Shown in pieces: positions 52,130 through 57,256 of a stretch of DNA of 57,256 nt. How positions within the stretch are numbered: the stretch's first letter is position 1; the number at the start of each line of letters is the position of its first letter. The stretch is from a bacterium. Lineage in GTDB: Bacteria > Electryoneota > RPQS01. The stretch covers positions 1 through 57,256 of the forward strand of contig JAHJDG010000071.1 in assembly GCA_018812265.1 (NCBI GenBank), in the 5' to 3' direction. The notes below the pieces were generated by a model. The model did no database searches, was not told where the DNA came from, and was given only the letters and a program-made list of their open reading frames with translations. Position numbers and translations under genes: made by a program.

Positions 52130-53402
52130 CTCCGCAGCACGCAGTCACATCAAGCACATCAGTGAAATCATTACGGTTGGCGACGAAATCCTGCGTGGAG
52201 ACGTCATCAACGGCAATGCCGCCTACATCGGCCGAGCGCTCTGCGAGATCGGCATTCCGCCGCGTGCCGTGCGGGTCGTGGCTGACGACAAGAACGACAT
52301 CAAGACGGCGCTGGATCGGAGTTTTCGGGACGCGGACGTTACGATCTTGACCGGCGGATTGGGACCGACGCCGGACGATCTCACCCGTGACGCTCTGGCG
52401 GAGTGCTTCGGACTCTCGCTTGTGGAGGACGCGGAGCTTCTTGTTCACGTGCGGTCTTTGTTCGCCGCGCGCGGAATGGAAATGCCGGAAACCTCGCGCA
52501 ATCAGGCGCTGTTTCCGCAGGGTGCAACGAAGATTCCCAATCCCCACGGCACCGCCACCGGCATTCACTATGCGCGAGACGACCACCACGTCTTCTCGCT
52601 TCCGGGAGTGACCGTCGAGATGCGGCAAATGCTGGAGCAGTCGGTCATCCCGGTCTTGCAGGAAGCATTTCCCGATGCGCGCTGTATGACCCGCACGCTG
52701 CGCATGGCGGGCATCGGCGAATCCCATCTGCTTCGTGAACTCGGGGATGGATGCGAATTGGAAAGATCCGTATCGCTCGCGTTCCTTCCCCATCATGGAC
52801 TGCTTGACGTTCGCCTGACGGCTCTTTCGGATGATCCCTCCGAAGCGGAGGCGCAGATCGCGAACGCCGAAGCCGGCTTGCGCGAGCGCGTCGGTGATCA
52901 CGTATACGCAACCGGCACGGCCACCCTGGCCGAGGTAATCGGCAACATTCTGGTAAATCGCGGCCAGCGTCTGGCCATTGCCGAGAGCTGCACCGGCGGA
53001 TTGGTCGGCAGCATGATTACCGACACTCCCGGTTCGTCCCGTTGGTTTGAGCGCGGATGGATCACCTATTCGAATGAGGCGAAACGCGAACATCTCGCGG
53101 TGCCGACGGGACTCATCGAGCTTCACGGTGCAGTCTCCGAACCGGTGGCTCGTGCGATGGCCGAAGGCGCTCGCGCGGCCGCCCGCACCGAGTGGAGTCT
53201 CGCCACCACCGGCATTGCCGGTCCTTCCGGCGGTTCAACGGAAAAACCCGTAGGAACGGTCTGGGTGGCGGTAGCATCATCAAGCGGAGTGGAATCGCGG
53301 CATCTGCAATTCGGCGGACTGCGCGAAACGATCAAACTCCGCACCGCTCATTCCGGTCTGGCGTTTCTGCATCGTCAACTGCTCGACGCGCGCACGAAAT
53401 GA
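52074..53402 (+). CDS. cinA: CinA-family nicotinamide-nucleotide amidohydrolase / damage-inducible protein
   Basis: Two domains: an N-terminal COG1058 (MoCF-like) part with SEIITVGDEILRGDVINGNAA and LTGGLGPTPDDLTRDA, and a C-terminal CinA amidase part (AIAESCTGGLVGSMITD, TGIAGPSGG), together about 415 residues. The family recycles pyridine nucleotides by deamidating NMN and hydrolyses ADP-ribose. The only standard start in frame is ATG 52074, which gives a 56-base overlap with pgpA and an uncharacteristic 28-residue lead. An unusual start codon near 52140 (the ATC/ATT region) is possible. It precedes thpR and recA, a common cinA neighbourhood. Confidence 0.88.
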   Translation: MERCRSSSPSESVLYCSLSSAARSHIKHISEIITVGDEILRGDVINGNAAYIGRALCEIGIPPRAVRVVADDKNDIKTALDRSFRDADVTILTGGLGPTPDDLTRDALAECFGLSLVEDAELLVHVRSLFAARGMEMPETSRNQALFPQGATKIPNPHGTATGIHYARDDHHVFSLPGVTVEMRQMLEQSVIPVLQEAFPDARCMTRTLRMAGIGESHLLRELGDGCELERSVSLAFLPHHGLLDVRLTALSDDPSEAEAQIANAEAGLRERVGDHVYATGTATLAEVIGNILVNRGQRLAIAESCTGGLVGSMITDTPGSSRWFERGWITYSNEAKREHLAVPTGLIELHGAVSEPVARAMAEGARAAARTEWSLATTGIAGPSGGSTEKPVGTVWVAVASSSGVESRHLQFGGLRETIKLRTAHSGLAFLHRQLLDARTK

Positions 53403-53983
53403 GGCTCTTTGTCGCCATTGATCTTCCCGATGTGTGGAAGAATACTCTTGCCGAGCCGGAGGCTTCCATCGGCTGGCTTGGCCGGGGGATTCGCTGGGTC
53501 GAGCCGCGCGGCATGCATCTTACGCTGAAGTTCCTGGGCGAGATCGAGGAGAGTCGTTTGACCGAGATCGAGACGGCTTTGCGCGGCGCCTGCGCGGGGA
53601 TCGTCTCCTTCACGATTCGTCTCAAAGGAACCGGAGTTTTTCCCAATCCCAAGCGTCCCCACATCTTTTGGGCGGGGATCGAGGCGCCGGCGGAACTCCT
53701 TGATCTCCAGAGCCGAATAGACACGGCGATGCAGCGGTCGGGATTCGATAAGGACGATCACCCCTTCCGGCCACACCTGACGCTCGCGCGCATCAAAGAC
53801 CCTGCGGGAAAGAACCGCATGACCGAGGCGTTCCTGAACTTCAAGCTCGAAAGCGAGTCCTCGGTTGTGCGCGAAGTGCTGCTGATGCGCAGTCATCTTT
53901 CGCGGGAAGGCGCTCGCTACGAGGCCTTGCGACGTTTTCAGCTCAACATTCGTGAGCAGAACAGAGCGGCGGTGCTCGGATGA
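53399..53983 (+). CDS. thpR: RNA 2',3'-cyclic phosphodiesterase
   Basis: 194 residues with the duplicated H-x-T-x motifs of the 2H phosphoesterase family: GMHLTLKFLGE near residue 40 and RPHLTLARIK near residue 123. The start forms an ATGA overlap with cinA. The cellular role in bacteria is not established; in vitro it opens 2',3'-cyclic phosphates and ligates tRNA halves (LigT). Confidence 0.94.
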   Translation: MRLFVAIDLPDVWKNTLAEPEASIGWLGRGIRWVEPRGMHLTLKFLGEIEESRLTEIETALRGACAGIVSFTIRLKGTGVFPNPKRPHIFWAGIEAPAELLDLQSRIDTAMQRSGFDKDDHPFRPHLTLARIKDPAGKNRMTEAFLNFKLESESSVVREVLLMRSHLSREGARYEALRRFQLNIREQNRAAVLG

Positions 53984-54016
53984 CCGATACTACCGCAAGT
54001 TAATACAGGAGACAGC

Positions 54017-54487
54017 GTGTCGCGGCAAATGATTATTACCGAGATCGGCGTCCCTCGTGAACGAGCGTGGGAACTTCTGACCGATCCCAAAGAGTTCTCC
54101 TTTTGGGCTCCCAACGTCCGCGACCTCGAGTTGGATCCTCCCAAGACGTTCGCCGTGGACACCGTCCGCCGATTCCGGTTGGACGTGACCGGTAAAATCG
54201 AAACTCTCGAGACTCAGATCACGCATTGCACTCCCCCCGAGATGTTTGCCGAGATACCGATCGGCGGCTCGATGAAGATCCACGAGAAGGTGGAGCAGCT
54301 CAAGATGATCTACCGCCTCGAAACGGTGGATGCGAAGACGTGCTCCCTAACGTTCACGATGGACTACAAGATGAAAGGACTTATGAACCAACTTCTTGAG
54401 CAGATCATCATGGGCGGCTTCACTTCGCAGCTCAAACTCTGGTTCGAACGGCTCAAGACCTATGCCGAAACCGGCCGCCCGGTATAA
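54017..54487 (+). CDS. SRPBCC-fold protein
   Basis: 156 residues from a GTG with a nearby GGAG. The pattern (V-P-R-E-R-A-W-E-L-L-T-D-P, a central beta sheet and a long C-terminal helix LLEQIIMGGFTSQLKLWFERLK) is that of START/SRPBCC ligand-binding proteins, close to the polyketide-cyclase/CoxG-like groups. Ligand and role are unknown. Confidence 0.75.
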   Translation: MSRQMIITEIGVPRERAWELLTDPKEFSFWAPNVRDLELDPPKTFAVDTVRRFRLDVTGKIETLETQITHCTPPEMFAEIPIGGSMKIHEKVEQLKMIYRLETVDAKTCSLTFTMDYKMKGLMNQLLEQIIMGGFTSQLKLWFERLKTYAETGRPV

Positions 54488-54544
54488 CGGTCTTCTTCCG
54501 ACAAACAGCATCTATCCATACAACTCCAATCCACGAGTCCGATC

Positions 54545-55620
<1,076 letters not shown>

Positions 55621-55624
<4 letters not shown>

Positions 55625-56262
55625 GTCATTTCGGGAAATCCTGTTTGCGAGGCGCGATCTTCCTATGTCTGAGCCTCGTGCTGTGTTGCGCAGTCCCTTC
55701 GGCTCAAGCGCATCAGTTGGTGCTGACGACCGGTTACGCCAATTCGCGCACGCCCGAAACCGGAACGGAAATTGATGTTCACAATCCCCCGTTTCGCGCC
55801 GGTGGAGGATACGCCGTCGGGATCCGCATAGATGTAGAACCACCGACGCGACCCATCATGTTCGGGCCGAGTTTCCTCTTCTGGAACAACCTGACGGGCG
55901 ATCCCGACCCTTATGCCGACGCCAGCTATTTTCAGATTGAGCTTGGCGGGCGCTTGTCGGCACGAACGAGGACGCTTCCTACACTCTACACGGGAATCGG
56001 CGCCGGCTACACCGTGTCGCACGGAGAGAAGGTGGCTAAGCTGGACGGTATGAAAGAGACGTTCGACGGCAGCTTTCCCACGGGCTCGTTTCATTTTGGT
56101 GTGAAGTCACACAACCAGTCCGGATTGTCCATCGTGGCCGAGGGTTCCTATCATCTCGGACTCGACAAGCCTCGCGGACGTCAGGCAATCGGTCCGGCGT
56201 CGGCGTGGCTCGTGCAAATCGGAATCGGTCTTGATCTGTTGGTTGGATCCGCCCGGCCATGA
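55621..56262 (+). CDS. Exported beta-barrel-like protein between recA and recX
   Basis: 213 residues from a GTG that overlaps the recA stop. A signal peptide ([20 protein letters not shown]) leads into alternating strands with aromatic ends ([51 protein letters not shown]), suggesting a small outer-membrane beta-barrel. I do not recognise a family. Its stop overlaps the recX start, so it is tightly inserted in the recA-recX pair. The functional link is unknown. Confidence 0.7.
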
Positions 56263-56765
56263 CCGAGAGAACCGGGCCGCAACGCTCGCGCAAGACGGCA
56301 ACCGCCCTGCAATATGCCGTCAAGCTGCTGTCGGCGCGGCCCTATTCGGAGAAGAAGCTCCGCGACAAACTGACCGGCCGGGAGTATGAACCTGCGGAGA
56401 TTGAGCACGCTTTGCGACGACTCCGCGAAGAGAAACTCCTTGACGACCGTCGCTACGCGGAAGATTTCGTCAAAACTCGACTGGCGCTTCGACCACGCGC
56501 GGCGGCGATTCTGGCCCGCGAGCTTCGTCAGCGGGGAATCGCTTCGAATTTGGCGAAAAAGGTCGCTGAAGAACTTGCTCCCCGCGAATCGGATGAGGAA
56601 TTGGCCCGCGAGCTGATCCGACGCAAGCTCTCCGCCTACGCGAGTCTCGATCCCGTCACCCGCCACCGCCGCTTGGCAAGTCTGCTCGCGCGGCGGGGCT
56701 TTTCGTATGACACGATCCGCACCGTTATGCGCGAGCGGAGCGGCGAAAACGAATCGGAAGATTGA
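56259..56765 (+). CDS. recX: Regulatory protein RecX
   Basis: 168 residues of the three-helix-repeat RecX family: [68 protein letters not shown]. RecX caps and destabilises RecA filaments. It lies in the recA neighbourhood as usual and overlaps the exported-protein gene by four bases. Confidence 0.92.
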   Translation: MTERTGPQRSRKTATALQYAVKLLSARPYSEKKLRDKLTGREYEPAEIEHALRRLREEKLLDDRRYAEDFVKTRLALRPRAAAILARELRQRGIASNLAKKVAEELAPRESDEELARELIRRKLSAYASLDPVTRHRRLASLLARRGFSYDTIRTVMRERSGENESED

Positions 56766-56787
56766 TGAGTCTGCACTTGGTTCATCC

Positions 56788-57256
56788 ATGAAATCCCACG
56801 AAGTCCGAAACCATTTCCTTGAGTTTTTCCGCGAGCGCGGACATGCCATCGTGCCGTCGGCGCCGGTGGTTCCCCAGAACGATCCCACGCTGCTTTTCAC
56901 GAACGCGGGGATGAATCAGTTCAAGCCGTTCTTTCTCGGACGGCAGAAACCGGACTCCACCCGCGTGGCCGATACGCAGAAGTGTATTCGCGTTTCGGGA
57001 AAACACAACGATCTCGAAGAGGTCGGGCCGTCGCCCTATCATCACACTTTTTTCGAGATGCTGGGCAATTGGAGTTTCGGCGATTATTTCAAGAAGGAAG
57101 CCATCGTCTGGGGCTGGGAACTCATGACGCAGGTGTATCGCCTGCCGAAGGAGAAGCTCTACGCGACGATCTACGAAACCGATGACGAGGCGGAAGCTCT
57201 GTGGCGCAGCGAGACGGACATCGAGCCTTCGCATGTTCTCCGCTTCGGAAAGAAGG
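56788..57256 (+). CDS. alaS: Alanyl-tRNA synthetase, 5' part only (cut by window edge)
   Basis: From ATG 56788 the frame stays open to the window end (156 codons). It reads [19 protein letters not shown], then [39 protein letters not shown] and [14 protein letters not shown], the class II catalytic core of AlaRS. recX-alaS is a conserved order. The remaining catalytic, editing and C-terminal domains lie beyond the window. Confidence 0.96.
   Translation, partial: MKSHEVRNHFLEFFRERGHAIVPSAPVVPQNDPTLLFTNAGMNQFKPFFLGRQKPDSTRVADTQKCIRVSGKHNDLEEVGPSPYHHTFFEMLGNWSFGDYFKKEAIVWGWELMTQVYRLPKEKLYATIYETDDEAEALWRSETDIEPSHVLRFGKK

Noticed and set aside
54488-54544. LexA/SOS box upstream of recA
   Set aside because: No CTG-N10-CAG-like or GAAC-N4-GTTC-like palindrome could be found in the gap.

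Overview
The window is a chromosomal segment (coding density over 90%, clearly GC-rich) of a Gram-negative-type bacterium. Four exported proteins end in the same roughly 80-residue tail (YPNPFN motif, then a GR-V-T strand and a terminal MLLK/VLLK-like end). That tail is characteristic of Fibrobacteres-Chlorobi-Bacteroidetes (FCB) relatives and candidate phyla such as Zixibacteria, KSB1 or Electryoneota. I cannot fix the phylum from sequence alone. There is no rRNA operon, CRISPR array, transposase, integrase or phage gene, so most of the region is housekeeping, with patches of secreted proteins.

Layout. 1-1651 (minus): start of an NtrC-like AAA+ protein cut by the window edge, an 8-TM membrane protein and a tiny exported peptide, apparently one transcription unit. 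1839-8609 (plus): translation and maturation operon prfA-prmC-CDF transporter-tgt-yajC-def-fmt-zinc peptidase, many joined by ATGA overlaps. 8610-18800: secreted proteins (small exported protein, beta-helix protein, large C25-like peptidase, esterase-like hydrolase) and an SDR. 18810-24887 (minus): gdhA, thiN, a 27-residue-repeat/HEAT protein and an M42 aminopeptidase. 24990-26963: divergent YfiH-type protein and glutaryl-CoA-dehydrogenase-like gene. 26982-35226 (minus): fabK-like, panD, pepA, a membrane Fe-S/CCG oxidoreductase, a CpsB-type PHP phosphatase, an MBL hydrolase and a methionine-cycle fusion enzyme. 35339-43982 (minus): complex I genes nuoA-I, preceded by an ECF S component, but without nuoJ-N. 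44223-47888 (minus): a transglutaminase-like protein and a thioester-domain-like secreted protein. 48242-57256 (plus): tRNA-Ala, SRP RNA, dnaX, recR, phospholipid genes, cinA, thpR, recA, recX, alaS (cut by the window edge).

Regulation. Several promoters can be read by eye with one grammar: TTGA(C/A)N, exactly 17 bases (18 in one case), then TATATT or TATCTT. Intrinsic terminators separate convergent genes.

Most interesting items: the exported peptide/8-TM/AAA+ cassette at the left edge, whose AAA+ protein has an altered Walker A and no GAFTGA loop; the regular GNDxY solenoid plus HEAT protein; a peptide deformylase whose HExxH motif reads HEIDN; a putative thioester adhesin carrying an FCB sorting tail; a pair of related dyad elements flanking two secreted-protein genes; and the nuo operon split after nuoI.
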